From positions 1 through 64,000 of the forward strand of contig NZ_BCNM01000030.1 in assembly GCF_001514495.1 (NCBI RefSeq): a DNA stretch of 64,000 bases. Reading direction: 5' to 3'. Under the pieces are notes generated by a model. It was not told where the DNA came from, did no database searches, and saw only the letters and a list, made by a program, of their open reading frames with translations. The position numbers were made by a program, and so were the translations under genes. The DNA is from Paenibacillus pabuli NBRC 13638 (lineage in GTDB: Bacteria > Bacillota > Bacilli > Paenibacillales > Paenibacillaceae). Position 1 is the first letter of the stretch. Each line of letters opens with the position of its first letter. Positions 7,913-16,720 of the stretch are shown here, piece by piece.

Positions 7913-8623
7913 TTGGATGATCGGTTGATCATTTTAATGAGGAGCATTGCAGCTTTTTTACTTCTGCTCGTTATTGCAAGAATTTTAGGAAAGCAGACTT
8001 TATCCAATATGAATTTTCATGAGTTCGTAACAGCTGTAATTATGGGGGCAATAGCGGCAAATTTAGCTTTTAATGAAAAAATGGAAGTGACACATCTTAT
8101 TATATCGCTTGTTGTTTTTACTGGGACGTCTTACCTTTTATCAAAGCTCAATATTAAAAGTAGAAAGTTGCGTTTGTTGGCGGAAGGTTCTCCTACAGTT
8201 CTGATCGAAGGAGGAAAAATTCTCGAAAAAAATCTGACAAAGAACAAATTGACATTAGATTCTCTTAATCAGGTCCTAAGGCAAAAAGGCGTTTTTAATA
8301 TTAACGAGGTGGAGTATGCATTACTTGAGGTAAGTGGACAAGTTTCGGTGTTGAAAAAAAAGAACTATAGAAATGTTACATTTCAGGATATCCATAAAGG
8401 TGGAAGTGGAAAAGAACAAATGCCGATAGAATTGATCATGGACGGAGTACTTTTAAATGAAAATCTAACGTTGAATAATGTTTCAGAGGAACTTTTGTTA
8501 AAACAACTTAAGTCGAATCAGAAACAAATAAGAGACGTCTTCTATGCAGTTAAGGGAAGTGATGGCAGGCTATATATTGATTATTATAATGACAAATTAA
8601 AACATCCTATTGATGTAGAATAA
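7913..8623 (+). CDS. YetF/DUF421-type membrane protein
   Basis: About 236 aa with three N-terminal transmembrane helices (SIAAFLLLLVIARIL, FVTAVIMGAIAANLA, LIISLVVFTGTSYLL) and a soluble C-terminal part with the two YetF-C repeats (LLAEGSPTVLIEGGKI and the PIELIMDGVLLNENL segment). This matches the DUF421/YcaP/YetF family, found in sporulating Bacillales; some members act in germinant-related membranes, but most are uncharacterised. TTG at 7913 is chosen because GGATGTG is 5 nt upstream; a TTG at 7892 in the same frame has no ribosome site. A terminator follows at 8691. Confidence 0.8.
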   Translation: MDDRLIILMRSIAAFLLLLVIARILGKQTLSNMNFHEFVTAVIMGAIAANLAFNEKMEVTHLIISLVVFTGTSYLLSKLNIKSRKLRLLAEGSPTVLIEGGKILEKNLTKNKLTLDSLNQVLRQKGVFNINEVEYALLEVSGQVSVLKKKNYRNVTFQDIHKGGSGKEQMPIELIMDGVLLNENLTLNNVSEELLLKQLKSNQKQIRDVFYAVKGSDGRLYIDYYNDKLKHPIDVE

Positions 8624-8690
8624 TTTAGCGTTAGTAATTCGATTCAATGAGACATTAAAAATGTATATGATTTGCCGGCGTGCAGTCATT

Positions 8691-8718
8691 GGAGCAGTTT
8701 AAAACTGCTCCTTTTTAT
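8691..8718 (+). terminator. Rho-independent terminator
   Basis: Perfect 10-bp stem ggagcagttt / aaactgctcc with a one-base-extended loop and TTTTTAT, between the convergent YetF-like and ferritin-like genes. Confidence 0.85.
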
Positions 8719-8765
8719 CTAGTCAGGACTATTCTTTTATTCATAAAATTCCGAAATTCCAGATT

Positions 8766-9236
8766 TCATCTTGATATGTTGTAAATTAATAAATTATTAT
8801 ACTTATCTGCGTGTTTTTGTTCATCGATAATAATTCCCCAGAGGGTATCTTTGTATATGCCATGTGGAAGTCCAAACCAAATACTTCTGTACTTCTCTAC
8901 CGCGGCTAATTCACCTTGAAAAGCTTTTTGTAATCCCATACGATAAGATTCAACTGGCTCAGTTTTTTCAATATTCGATTCCATAATTTGTTGTCCTGTG
9001 AGATCCGTATACATTTGTCGAAACATTTTGTTGTGCTCACGTTCATCGTTTCTAATTCCTTCAATAATTTTGGCTTGATTCGCATTTGGGGCAAGCTTGA
9101 TTAGAGAGTCGTAAAACAGTTCATCGTTCCGTTCTCCTTGAACCGCCTCCTTCATCATTTCGATGGCTTCGATTGTAGAAATGGCCCAAATAGGCGTGAA
9201 GGGGGATCTGAAGCAATAGGGACAAGCTAAATACAT
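8766..9236 (-). CDS. Ferritin-like domain protein (rubrerythrin-related)
   Basis: Four-helix-bundle protein of 156 aa. Two repeats carry carboxylate/histidine motifs of a di-iron centre: a glutamate in AVQGERNDELFYDSL with NDEREHNKMF, and a glutamate in AFQGELAAVEKYRS with IDEQKHADKYNNLL. No rubredoxin domain is present. The N-terminus has an odd CPYC pair (MYLACPYCFRSPF) not typical of these proteins. GGAGG lies 9 nt before the ATG. Likely a Bacillales spore or stress ferritin-like protein of unknown substrate. It is convergent with the YetF gene and divergent from the sigma-factor operon. Confidence 0.82.
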   Translation of the reverse strand: MYLACPYCFRSPFTPIWAISTIEAIEMMKEAVQGERNDELFYDSLIKLAPNANQAKIIEGIRNDEREHNKMFRQMYTDLTGQQIMESNIEKTEPVESYRMGLQKAFQGELAAVEKYRSIWFGLPHGIYKDTLWGIIIDEQKHADKYNNLLIYNISR

Positions 9237-9310
9237 ATATACAAACCTCCAAGTTAAATCTTAGGCCAATATATGCGCACGTGCCTATAAGCGTTACTTA
9301 TACTTCTTAC

Positions 9311-9338
9311 TGAACCTTTTTCTCCACGGGAGCGAATT
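9311..9338 (+). promoter_or_regulatory. Candidate ECF sigma autoregulatory promoter
   Basis: TGAACC at 9311-9316, a 16-bp spacer and CGAATT at 9333-9338 resemble Bacillus ECF promoters (tGAAAC, CGTC-like), 32 bp before the sigma gene. The -10 element is imperfect. Confidence 0.35.
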
Positions 9339-9369
9339 AAGGATTGTAACACGTTCAGGAGGGGCCCTT

Positions 9370-9936
9370 ATGAATGATAAAGAGTTAATTCCGTGGCTTG
9401 AAAAAGCGGTGCAGGGCGACGAGTCGGCTTTTCAGCTTGTCTATCAGGTGACACACCAAGACGTCTATCGTACAGTTGCTTTTCTCGTCTACAACAAACA
9501 GGAAATTGAGGATATTGTGAATGAGGTTTACATGCGCATGTGGCGGTCATTTCACAACTACGACCCGAATCGGCCGTTTCGGTTATGGTTGCATGGGATC
9601 ACTGTCCGTCTTGTCCAGGATTGGAAACGAAAGACCTGGCGGCGAATGCGCCTCTTTGAACGAAATCGCCAAATGACTTGTGAACCACAGTTTGACTGGA
9701 CGGACAAAGCTGTCCTGCAGTCCGAAATGCAGCATGAGCTGTTCAGCCTCGTACGCCAGTTGTCTTATAAACTGCGTGTTGTCATCATCCTGCGCTATTT
9801 TCACGACTATACGCTGGAAGAAATTGCGGACATGCTGCAGATTCCCGTTGGCACAGTGAAATCCAGACATCATCTGGCGCGGAAGGAACTTCGTAAACGA
9901 TTCGAATTGACGGGAGGAGACGCGTATGTCCATTGA
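9370..9936 (+). CDS. RNA polymerase ECF-type sigma factor
   Basis: Sigma-70 family group 4 protein, 188 aa. Region 2 is at about residues 22-90 (YRTVAFLVYNKQEIEDIVNEVYMRMW holds the DxVxE core) and region 4 at about 125-178 (LRVVIILRYFHDYTLEEIADML, then PVGTVKSRHHLARKEL). AGGAGGGG precedes the ATG. Its end overlaps by 11 bp the next gene, a short membrane protein, as is usual for ECF sigma/anti-sigma pairs. The target regulon is unknown; the adjoining two-component system and serine hydrolase suggest the cell envelope. Confidence 0.92.
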   Translation: MNDKELIPWLEKAVQGDESAFQLVYQVTHQDVYRTVAFLVYNKQEIEDIVNEVYMRMWRSFHNYDPNRPFRLWLHGITVRLVQDWKRKTWRRMRLFERNRQMTCEPQFDWTDKAVLQSEMQHELFSLVRQLSYKLRVVIILRYFHDYTLEEIADMLQIPVGTVKSRHHLARKELRKRFELTGGDAYVH

Positions 9937-10420
9937 CAAGGAGTTGCGTGAAGAGCTCCGTCAGGTGGCGGATTCGATGCACTGCCCACCCGAGTTGTAT
10001 GGACGCGTCCAACAGTCCTATCAACATTATGTGAATGATAAGAGAGGTAGATTATCTATGAAAAAACGCATGATCGCAGGTATTGCCGCAGTAGCAATCC
10101 TGATTCCGTCTGCCGCATTCGCTGCGTCCTATCTGGCTGATGATATTTTTGGTTCTTCTACGACCATTGAACAGCACGGTGGGACCCAGGAAGATTATCA
10201 AGAGATTGAAGGTATGCTTCAAGCAGCCAAAGGCAAGCTCACAGAAGACGAATTCAAGGAGTATATGGAACTAACCAAGCAGGTGGTGCAGCTAAAGCTT
10301 AAGATCACTGATGAAAAAGGAGTCAAACATGAGGAGAAGCTGACTCAAGAAGAACAACAGCAGTTTGAGCAGCTCGCCTCCAAGCTGGCACCGTACTTTG
10401 AGAAAATTAACAGCAATTAA
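9926..10420 (+). CDS. Presumed anti-sigma factor, single-pass membrane protein
   Basis: 164-residue protein with a short cytoplasmic N-terminus (residues 1-44, MSIDKELREELRQVADSM), one membrane span at about 48-68 (IAGIAAVAILIPSAAFAASY) and an acidic, coiled-coil-rich outside domain (residues 75-164). The layout and the 11-bp overlap with the ECF sigma gene point to a membrane anti-sigma factor, similar in plan to DUF3600-type sigma regulators of Bacillus. The Zn-binding HxxxCxxC motif of ZAS anti-sigmas is absent. A hairpin terminator follows at 10448, closing the operon. Confidence 0.7.
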   Translation: MSIDKELREELRQVADSMHCPPELYGRVQQSYQHYVNDKRGRLSMKKRMIAGIAAVAILIPSAAFAASYLADDIFGSSTTIEQHGGTQEDYQEIEGMLQAAKGKLTEDEFKEYMELTKQVVQLKLKITDEKGVKHEEKLTQEEQQQFEQLASKLAPYFEKINSN

Positions 10421-10447
10421 AAGGAAGCCTATATTCACCTTTACTTT

Positions 10448-10474
10448 ACCAGTTTTTAAACTGGTATTTTTTTT
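10448..10474 (+). terminator. Terminator within a duplicated 40-nt sequence
   Basis: Stem accagttt / aaactggt followed by eight Ts. The surrounding sequence (from cacctttacttt to ttttgtct, 10436-10478) is almost identical to that at 47107-47148 downstream of an unrelated gene. Confidence 0.85.
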
Positions 10475-10558
10475 GTCTGGATAAGATTTTTGCTATCCAT
10501 AACATCGTGCTCTTTGTGCTATGCTTAATTCAAATACTTGAGATACAGGAGACTAAGC

Positions 10559-11233
10559 ATGCCTAAAATATTGATTGTGGACGATGAAGCAGATCTCCGC
10601 AAGCTTCTGACCGATTATTTTGAAATTAACGGATATTTCGTCATGACGGCCAAGGACAGCCGGGAAGCCCTAAGGAAAGTCGAACAGCAGCCTGATCTCA
10701 TTTTGCTGGATATCAACATGCCTGAACAGAACGGTCTTCAATTGTGCGAGAACATCCGGGAGTTTGTCACGTGCCCGATCTTATTTTTAACAGCTCGAAT
10801 CGAAGATGCCGATAAAATTGCCGGATTTCGAGCCGGAGGCGATGACTATATCCTGAAACCTTTCAGCATTCTCGAACTGGGGGCCAGGGTTGAAGCGCAT
10901 ATGCGCAGGGAACAGCGAATCCAAAGCAAATCCTCGGTGAAGTTTAGCGACGATTTGGTTATTGACTATACGGCACGGGAGCTCTACTACCGGGAAAGGC
11001 GAATTCCTCTGGCTAAAAAAGAGTTCGACATTATCGAATTGCTGTCCATGCATCCCGGCATGGTGTTTGAAAAAGAACGCATGTACGAAACGATTTGGGG
11101 CATGGACAATCAAGGCGACAGCAGCGTGATCGCGGAGCATATCCGTCGTATTCGCTCCAAATTAAAGGAATACAGCTGTGATAATCGAATCGAGACCGTT
11201 TGGGGAGTCGGCTACAAATGGCCAAGCTCATGA
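10559..11233 (+). CDS. OmpR/PhoB family response regulator
   Basis: 224-residue two-domain regulator. The receiver domain (residues 1-115) has the acidic pair in ILIVDDEAD, the phosphoacceptor in LILLDINMP and the lysine in DDYILKPF. The C-terminal winged helix (about 130-224) ends in VWGVGYKW. CAGGAG lies 9 nt upstream of ATG 10559, preferred to the upstream in-frame start at 10538. The stop overlaps the histidine kinase reading frame. Together with the kinase it forms a two-component system adjacent to a serine hydrolase. Confidence 0.94.
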   Translation: MPKILIVDDEADLRKLLTDYFEINGYFVMTAKDSREALRKVEQQPDLILLDINMPEQNGLQLCENIREFVTCPILFLTARIEDADKIAGFRAGGDDYILKPFSILELGARVEAHMRREQRIQSKSSVKFSDDLVIDYTARELYYRERRIPLAKKEFDIIELLSMHPGMVFEKERMYETIWGMDNQGDSSVIAEHIRRIRSKLKEYSCDNRIETVWGVGYKWPSS

Positions 11234-12312
11234 ATAGGCTGCTGCTCAAGCGGTTTACCTTACTGCAATCTTTTATTCTGCTTTGCGTGGTCACGCTCAT
11301 GGTCGTGCTGGGCGTCATAACTTTGGAATTTGCCTGGGCGGAGAGTCTGCGGCTGCGTTTCGGAGAGACGGATTGGGTACTGCCTTCCCTTGTTACGGCG
11401 GTGCTGCTAACTGTGGCCGCGGGCATTGTCATCATGGCCATTCTATTTTACAGATGGAAACTAAAACGTCCGCTGGAGCTATTAAAACAAGCATCCGAGA
11501 ACATTTCGGCCAATAATCTGGATTTCCACATTTCCTATGACGGCCGGGACGAGATGGGCGAGCTGATCATGGCATTTGAGAACATGCGCTCACAATTGGA
11601 GAACAACCTAAAGACGCTCTGGCGTTCGGTTGAGGAGCGCAAGCAGATCAATGCTATTTTTGCCCATGACCTGAGAACACCATTGTCAGTGCTGAAAGGA
11701 AACGCCGAGCTTCTCGCCACTTATCTGCCCCAGAAGAAGTTGTCGGAAGAAAAGGTGCTCGACCTGATCCATACCATGAACCTTCACATTCGGCGTCTGG
11801 AGAGCTATGCGGAGGCCATGAACTCCATTCAGAGGCTGGAGGATGTCCCGTTGAATCGCCAGTCGATGGACACGATCTCTTTGACGGCTTTGCTGAATGG
11901 CAGTGCCCAACAACTCGCAAGGCAGTTCGGTATACGCTTCGTTTCTTCCTTGGAATATGACAATGCCTCCATCCGTGTAGATCCCTATCTCGTCATGCAG
12001 ATTTTCGAGAATATGGCAGCTAATGGGGTGAGATACGCAGCCAGTCAAGTGAATGTTCACTATGTCATTCAGGAGGGTACCATGAAGATTACCGTCTCAG
12101 ACGACGGTCCGGGTTTCTCGCCCGAAGCCCTAAATAAAGCTATACTCCCTTTTTACCGCGGCGAGGTGTGGGATGCGACCGAACATCGCGGGTTGGGACT
12201 TTACGTTTGCAAAGTATTTTGCGAAAAACATGAAGGCAATCTCCAGATCGCAAACGGAACTCACGGCGGCGGAAGTGTGACGGCAACTATTGGAACCCGA
12301 GTTGATAAATAG
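11218..12312 (+). CDS. Sensor histidine kinase
   Basis: Membrane kinase of 364 aa. Two transmembrane helices lie near residues 10-38 and 58-82, enclosing only a short loop, so it is an intramembrane-sensing-type architecture. HAMP follows, then HisKA with FAHDLRTPLSVLKG (phospho-histidine) and HATPase_c with SDDGPGFSPE and GLGLYVCKVF. ATG 11218 has GGGGAG 10 nt upstream; ATG 11230, which overlaps the regulator stop as ATGA, is an alternative. Partner of the upstream OmpR-type regulator. Confidence 0.92.
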   Translation: MAKLMNRLLLKRFTLLQSFILLCVVTLMVVLGVITLEFAWAESLRLRFGETDWVLPSLVTAVLLTVAAGIVIMAILFYRWKLKRPLELLKQASENISANNLDFHISYDGRDEMGELIMAFENMRSQLENNLKTLWRSVEERKQINAIFAHDLRTPLSVLKGNAELLATYLPQKKLSEEKVLDLIHTMNLHIRRLESYAEAMNSIQRLEDVPLNRQSMDTISLTALLNGSAQQLARQFGIRFVSSLEYDNASIRVDPYLVMQIFENMAANGVRYAASQVNVHYVIQEGTMKITVSDDGPGFSPEALNKAILPFYRGEVWDATEHRGLGLYVCKVFCEKHEGNLQIANGTHGGGSVTATIGTRVDK

Positions 12313-12363
12313 TTGAAAATGATCGGATAACATTTCCTTATCTTGAATTCAAGGAGTGTTATC

Positions 12364-13824
12364 ATGTTAAAACGGAACAAAAGAATGTATATCACCATCA
12401 GCTGCTTATTATTGTTATGTAGCGTGTGGGCCAACCCCGTGTTCGCCAATGAAGTCCGAGACAGGACAGAAATCCTGCAAGACATCGATGAATATATGAA
12501 TCGGTGTATGCAGGCCAATCACATCCAGGCTGCTTCACTGGCAATTGCCAAAAACGATGAAGTCTTTTACGCAAAAGGCTACGGGACATACGCGGATGAG
12601 CAGACGGTCACGGGCGGCACCCTTTTTCCCATTGCTTCGTTGAGCAAGTCCTTTACTGCATTGGCTGTTCTGCAGCTGGTGGACAAGGGGCGGATCACCC
12701 TGGATACTGCTTACGCATCCTATTTTCCTGAGCTTTCTCCACAGGATCCCCGTGTTCTTGAGATCACGGTCCGTCATTTATTGAATCAAACCAGCGGCCT
12801 CAATGACAAAGTTAATCCCGATATGACGAGGACTCCGCAATTCCAAAGCTTGGATGAGGTCAACCCATTATTAAGCAAGGTTCAACTTGCCCATACCCCT
12901 GGAACTGCCTACAGCTATCATAATCCCAATTACGTGCTGCTGGCGAACCTCGTGGAAAATGTCAGTGGAGAACGCTTTTCGGATTACCTGAAAAAACATA
13001 TATTTGTACCGCTGGGAATGAACCATACCTTCAGTGTCAGTACAACACAGCAAATGGATGAGAACCAAACGATACCGCAAGGACATTACTTGAGTTTGGG
13101 ACGTGCCATAGGACAATCCGAACCACTTTGGTTCGTAGACGGCCCTGCCGGCATCGTTTCAACCGCAGAGGATATGTCGCGATGGATGCTTGCCCAACTT
13201 CATGGCCAACTCGTTTCCCCCGCGCTGATGAAACAATACCATGCAGCAGGAGCTATCGGTCCGTACGGCATGGGCTGGCTTGCCAACCAAAATGAGTCCA
13301 GCGGCCGAACGATCTCCCACAGCGGCATTTTCTGGACCTACAAATCTGAAGAAGTGGTTTATTTGAACGAGCAGATGGGCATTGCATTGATGTTTAATTC
13401 GGGTATAAACGCTTTTGTGAATTACGCATCATTTATTGATGGAATTACAGATATCATGAGAGGGGAGAAACCAGAAAACTCTTTTCTAAACGGCCGCAAT
13501 CTGGAAACCTTCATGATTATGCTGATCCTCGCTACGCTTGCATGGGGCATGGTCGCCTATATCCGCATCCCTCGGAGGAATAAACGTCCAAAGATCAGAA
13601 CATTAATTCGGATAACCTTCGGAAGGCTGATCCCGATTCTATTTTTATTGTCGCTGTCCCCGCTGGTAACGTTCGTCGGCGGTGGACGCGTGCTGCCAGC
13701 GTTCGGGATCTGGACTACCCTGTCCTCAATCGTCATATGGCTTATGGTATGGTCACTCGTGAATTTCGTGCATTTGGCTTGCTATTATTATGTCTACATT
13801 CAGAATACAAAAAAACATTTGTAA
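12364..13824 (+). CDS. Membrane-anchored serine hydrolase, beta-lactamase/penicillin-binding family
   Basis: 486-residue exported protein of the class C beta-lactamase-related superfamily. A signal peptide (residues 1-30, ending NPVFA) precedes the catalytic domain with Ser92-Leu-Ser-Lys95 (SxxK), a YSYHNPNY motif in the Tyr-x-Asn position and HSGIFW near residue 325. Three transmembrane helices (about 385-405, 420-440, 455-480) anchor the C-terminus. This plan is seen in FmtA/PbpE-like and D-aminopeptidase-like proteins. AAGGAG precedes ATG 12364. It directly follows the two-component system (51-bp gap) and is a likely target of it; a role in wall modification or antimicrobial resistance is an inference. 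Confidence 0.85.
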   Translation: MLKRNKRMYITISCLLLLCSVWANPVFANEVRDRTEILQDIDEYMNRCMQANHIQAASLAIAKNDEVFYAKGYGTYADEQTVTGGTLFPIASLSKSFTALAVLQLVDKGRITLDTAYASYFPELSPQDPRVLEITVRHLLNQTSGLNDKVNPDMTRTPQFQSLDEVNPLLSKVQLAHTPGTAYSYHNPNYVLLANLVENVSGERFSDYLKKHIFVPLGMNHTFSVSTTQQMDENQTIPQGHYLSLGRAIGQSEPLWFVDGPAGIVSTAEDMSRWMLAQLHGQLVSPALMKQYHAAGAIGPYGMGWLANQNESSGRTISHSGIFWTYKSEEVVYLNEQMGIALMFNSGINAFVNYASFIDGITDIMRGEKPENSFLNGRNLETFMIMLILATLAWGMVAYIRIPRRNKRPKIRTLIRITFGRLIPILFLLSLSPLVTFVGGGRVLPAFGIWTTLSSIVIWLMVWSLVNFVHLACYYYVYIQNTKKHL

Positions 13825-13928
13825 AGTAATCCAATGCAGATTGACCCGCACAAAATCTTTAGAAATGAATATCCATTCTTTAAAGTTTGCTATAGTTAGT
13901 CGGTCCACATCCATATAAAATGGAAACA

Positions 13929-14018
13929 CCAACCATGTAAGCGCTATACAAGTAGGTTATGGCAAGTGGATTCAGCGGTTCTCCGGCGGATCACTTGCCT
14001 CAACTCTTACATGGTTGG
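13929..14018 (+). promoter_or_regulatory. Structured 5' leader of the lichenase gene (nested stems, half cre)
   Basis: A perfect 13-bp stem pairs 13929-13941 (ccaaccatgtaag) with 14006-14018. Inside it an 8-bp stem pairs 13961-13968 (ggcaagtg) with 13992-13999. The outer right arm ends 10 nt before the GGAGG of the lichenase gene. The left arm runs into TGTAAGCGCTATACA (13936-13950), whose first half matches a cre. No known riboswitch class was recognised. Confidence 0.6.
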
Positions 14019-14039
14019 AATCATTCATGGAGGTGTATG

Positions 14040-14753
14040 ATGAAAAGGAAGTCTTGGTACACATTGGTGGTCACAGGTATTGTTTCTTTGTTCTTTTCGG
14101 TAAGCGCTTTCGCAGGGTATGTATTCTGGGAACCGTTAAGTTACTTCAACGCAAGTACCTGGCAAAAGGCAGATGGTTACTCTAACGGAGGAATGTTCAA
14201 CTGTACCTGGAGGGCCAACAATGTGAATTTCACAAGTGATGGCAAACTCAAGCTGGGCTTGACCAGTTCTGCTTTTAACAAATTTGATTGCGGGGAGTAC
14301 CGCTCCACCAATAATTACGGGTATGGGTTGTACGAAGTCAGCATGAAACCGGCCAAGAACACAGGCATTGTTTCCTCCTTTTTTACGTACACCGGGCCTG
14401 CGCATGGCACACAATGGGATGAGATAGATATTGAATTTTTAGGAAAAGACACGACCAAAGTCCAGTTTAATTATTATACCAACGGGGTTGGTAATCATGA
14501 GAAGATCATCAATCTCGGATTTGATGCATCGCAAGGGTTTCACACCTATGCTTTCGACTGGCAGGCAGGGCATATCAAGTGGTACGTTGATGGCGTATTG
14601 AAGCATACTGCAACCAGCAATATTCCGAAGACACCTGGTAAAATCATGATGAATGTATGGAATGGAACCGGGGTAGATAGCTGGTTAGGTCCGTACAACG
14701 GAGCGAATCCCTTGTATGCAGAATACGATTGGGTTAAATATACGAGCAATTAA
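14040..14753 (+). CDS. bglS: Secreted lichenase, endo-beta-1,3-1,4-glucanase (GH16)
   Basis: Extracellular enzyme cutting beta-1,4 bonds next to beta-1,3 bonds in mixed-linkage glucans such as lichenan. 237 aa, the length of Paenibacillus/Bacillus lichenases, with a 25-residue signal peptide ending SVSAFA. The catalytic motif DEIDIEFLG gives nucleophile Glu128, Asp130 and acid/base Glu132. N-terminal [11 protein letters not shown] and the C-terminal [11 protein letters not shown] are typical of the family. ATG 14040 has GGAGG 6 nt upstream. A structured leader precedes it, and a second cre-like sequence overlaps the signal-peptide codons near 14098. It opens the beta-glucan region. Confidence 0.96.
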   Translation: MKRKSWYTLVVTGIVSLFFSVSAFAGYVFWEPLSYFNASTWQKADGYSNGGMFNCTWRANNVNFTSDGKLKLGLTSSAFNKFDCGEYRSTNNYGYGLYEVSMKPAKNTGIVSSFFTYTGPAHGTQWDEIDIEFLGKDTTKVQFNYYTNGVGNHEKIINLGFDASQGFHTYAFDWQAGHIKWYVDGVLKHTATSNIPKTPGKIMMNVWNGTGVDSWLGPYNGANPLYAEYDWVKYTSN

Positions 14754-14756
14754 TAC

Positions 14757-14773
14757 GCAGCCCGGCTGCTTTT
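14757..14773 (+). terminator. Weak hairpin terminator
   Basis: Stem gcagc / gctgc with three-base loop and TTTT directly after the lichenase stop. Confidence 0.5.
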
Positions 14774-14848
14774 GGTGTGTTACAGCGCATAGTTGCATTT
14801 ATTTAATATAGGTATTCAATTTCCAATATCCTAAATTAGTGCAATAAA

Positions 14849-14865
14849 TGTTGCAAAATTAGTAT
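14849..14865 (+). promoter_or_regulatory. Candidate YesN-type regulator site upstream of the binding-protein gene
   Basis: TGTTGCAAAATTAGTAT matches the sequence at 20121-20137 at 15 of 17 positions. The two copies stand upstream of the solute-binding protein and permease genes that flank the kinase/regulator pair. Confidence 0.5.
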
Positions 14866-14933
14866 GGGCATAAATATCGTTCCTTCATTATTATTAATCT
14901 GTAAGCAACATTACATAGAATGGGGGAATTGAG

Positions 14934-16622
14934 TTGGACACAAGTAAAAAGAGACGAATAGGCAGCCTGGTATTGGTAGGTGTATTGTCCCTGTCAGCGC
15001 TCCTGAGTGGATGCAGCAGCAATGGAGGGAGTAAAGAAGCGGAACCGACCACTCCAGCGAAAGCTTTAGAGCTTAAAGAAGGGAAGTATGACCCCCCGGT
15101 GACAATTAGCTACTTGCGGCCTTGGGGACCAGACGTTAAATTCAAACCAGGCGAGGACCAGGATAACAACGTTCATACCAAATGGGCCAAGGAAAAGCTC
15201 GGAATCGAGCTGAAAAATCAGTGGATATCTCCATCCACCAACAATGCCTTCGAGACAAAGCTGCGTCTGTCTCTTGCATCCAATGCAGAGATGCCTGATA
15301 TTATCTCGTATCGTGGTGAATTCAACCTGGTGCGTGAATTGATTGAATCCGGAAAGTTTGTGGATGCAGGCGAGTTATTTGATACGTATGCGAGCGATAC
15401 ATGGAAGAGTGCCGTGAATGAAGATCCTTCGGTATGGTATCCATATATGCAGGATGGCAAACGAATTGGTATTCCTATTCTGGATTATGCCTATAACGGT
15501 GACCCTGTAATGTGGATTCGTGAGGATTGGCTGAAGAAATTTAATCTGAAAGCACCTCAAACATTGGATGAGCTTGAAGTAATCATGGAAACGTTTACGA
15601 ATCAGGACCCGGATGGAAACGGGAAAAAGGATACGTATGGACTGACCATCGGCTTCAAGAACTGGCTGAACACATGGATGTCTGAAGCTGGATGGGTCTT
15701 TGGTGCATATGGCACGATGCCAAACCAATGGAATCTGACGAAAGAAGGAACGTTGGAATATGGCTCTGTGACACCAGGAGCGAAACAGGCGCTGGAAAGA
15801 CTGCAAAGCTGGATGGGCAAAGGCTACATCCCGGAGGAAGCAGGCGTATATGATGAGACCAAGGCTGCCGAAGAATTCACTGCCGGTAAGGCAGGAATTG
15901 TGGTTGGCCCTCACTGGATGCCGTCTTGGCCGCTGGAGGACGTGAAGAAAAACAACCCGAACGCGGAATACAAGGCTTATCCGATCCCTTCCGGTCCTGA
16001 CGGTAAGGCAGGCAGACACGGTACCTCGAATGGAAATGGCGTGGTGCTCATCAACAAGGACATGAAGAATCCGGAAGTCTTTTTCACTTATCAGAACGAA
16101 CTGTTCGATCATTTTGCCAACCCCCAAGAGGGTGGTGAGTTCGAATTTGGATTTGCCGAAGGATACGATTGGGTCATAGTAGACGGAAAACCTTCAACCG
16201 ATGCAAGTCTTACAGACGGTATTGCTCCCGAGAAATACACGTTGACCTTTGACGGAGCGCGGATTCCAAGTCTGAGCATGACTACGCTGGCAAAGCTCGC
16301 AAGTGGTGAAGCTCCAGCGACGCCTTTCGAGAGAAAAATCAAATCTGGCGTACCGATACCGATGCTTGATGCAGCCAAGATTGTTCTGGATCAAAAGGAT
16401 ATCGTTTTCAATCAGATGTTTACAGGTGCACCTACAATGACCATGCAAATGAACAATGATATTTTAACGAAGATGGAAAAGGATACGTTCTCCCAAATCA
16501 TCTATGGTAAAACCTCTGTAGATGCGTTCGATTCATTTGTAGAAAAATGGAAATCCTCTGGCGGGGACCAAATCACCAAAGAAGTAAATGAATGGTATCA
16601 ATCCGTGAAAAACGGAAAATAA
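14934..16622 (+). CDS. Carbohydrate ABC transporter solute-binding lipoprotein
   Basis: LplA/YtcQ-type extracellular binding protein, 562 aa, the long form usual in Paenibacillus oligosaccharide systems. Positively charged signal peptide (residues 4-28) ends in lipobox LLSGC, so the mature protein is lipid-anchored at Cys28 or close to it. The two-lobe fold is marked by segments such as WIREDWLKKFNLKAPQTLDE and DPDGNGKKDTYGLT. TTG start at 14934 with GGGGGA upstream. The cognate permeases lie 3.6 kb downstream, separated by the kinase/regulator pair on the other strand. Substrate is probably a beta-glucan oligosaccharide, judged from the neighbouring GH16 enzymes. Confidence 0.9.
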   Translation: MDTSKKRRIGSLVLVGVLSLSALLSGCSSNGGSKEAEPTTPAKALELKEGKYDPPVTISYLRPWGPDVKFKPGEDQDNNVHTKWAKEKLGIELKNQWISPSTNNAFETKLRLSLASNAEMPDIISYRGEFNLVRELIESGKFVDAGELFDTYASDTWKSAVNEDPSVWYPYMQDGKRIGIPILDYAYNGDPVMWIREDWLKKFNLKAPQTLDELEVIMETFTNQDPDGNGKKDTYGLTIGFKNWLNTWMSEAGWVFGAYGTMPNQWNLTKEGTLEYGSVTPGAKQALERLQSWMGKGYIPEEAGVYDETKAAEEFTAGKAGIVVGPHWMPSWPLEDVKKNNPNAEYKAYPIPSGPDGKAGRHGTSNGNGVVLINKDMKNPEVFFTYQNELFDHFANPQEGGEFEFGFAEGYDWVIVDGKPSTDASLTDGIAPEKYTLTFDGARIPSLSMTTLAKLASGEAPATPFERKIKSGVPIPMLDAAKIVLDQKDIVFNQMFTGAPTMTMQMNNDILTKMEKDTFSQIIYGKTSVDAFDSFVEKWKSSGGDQITKEVNEWYQSVKNGK

Positions 16623-16672
16623 CCAACGGTGGGCTGTTGAAACGATGTATTGCGGCTCCAACTACAAAAAGG

Positions 16673-16706
16673 CATTGCAGGAGAAAGTCTCCTGCAATGT
16701 CTTTAT
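16673..16706. terminator. Terminator between convergent genes
   Basis: 12-bp stem cattgcaggaga / tctcctgcaatg followed by a T-rich tract, between the binding-protein gene and the convergent response regulator gene. Confidence 0.75.
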
Positions 16707-16720
16707 TTGAACCATTACAT

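Noticed and set aside
15375-16127. 250-residue minus-strand frame inside the binding-protein gene
   Set aside because: Shadow of a lipoprotein gene with a clear lipobox and family motifs.
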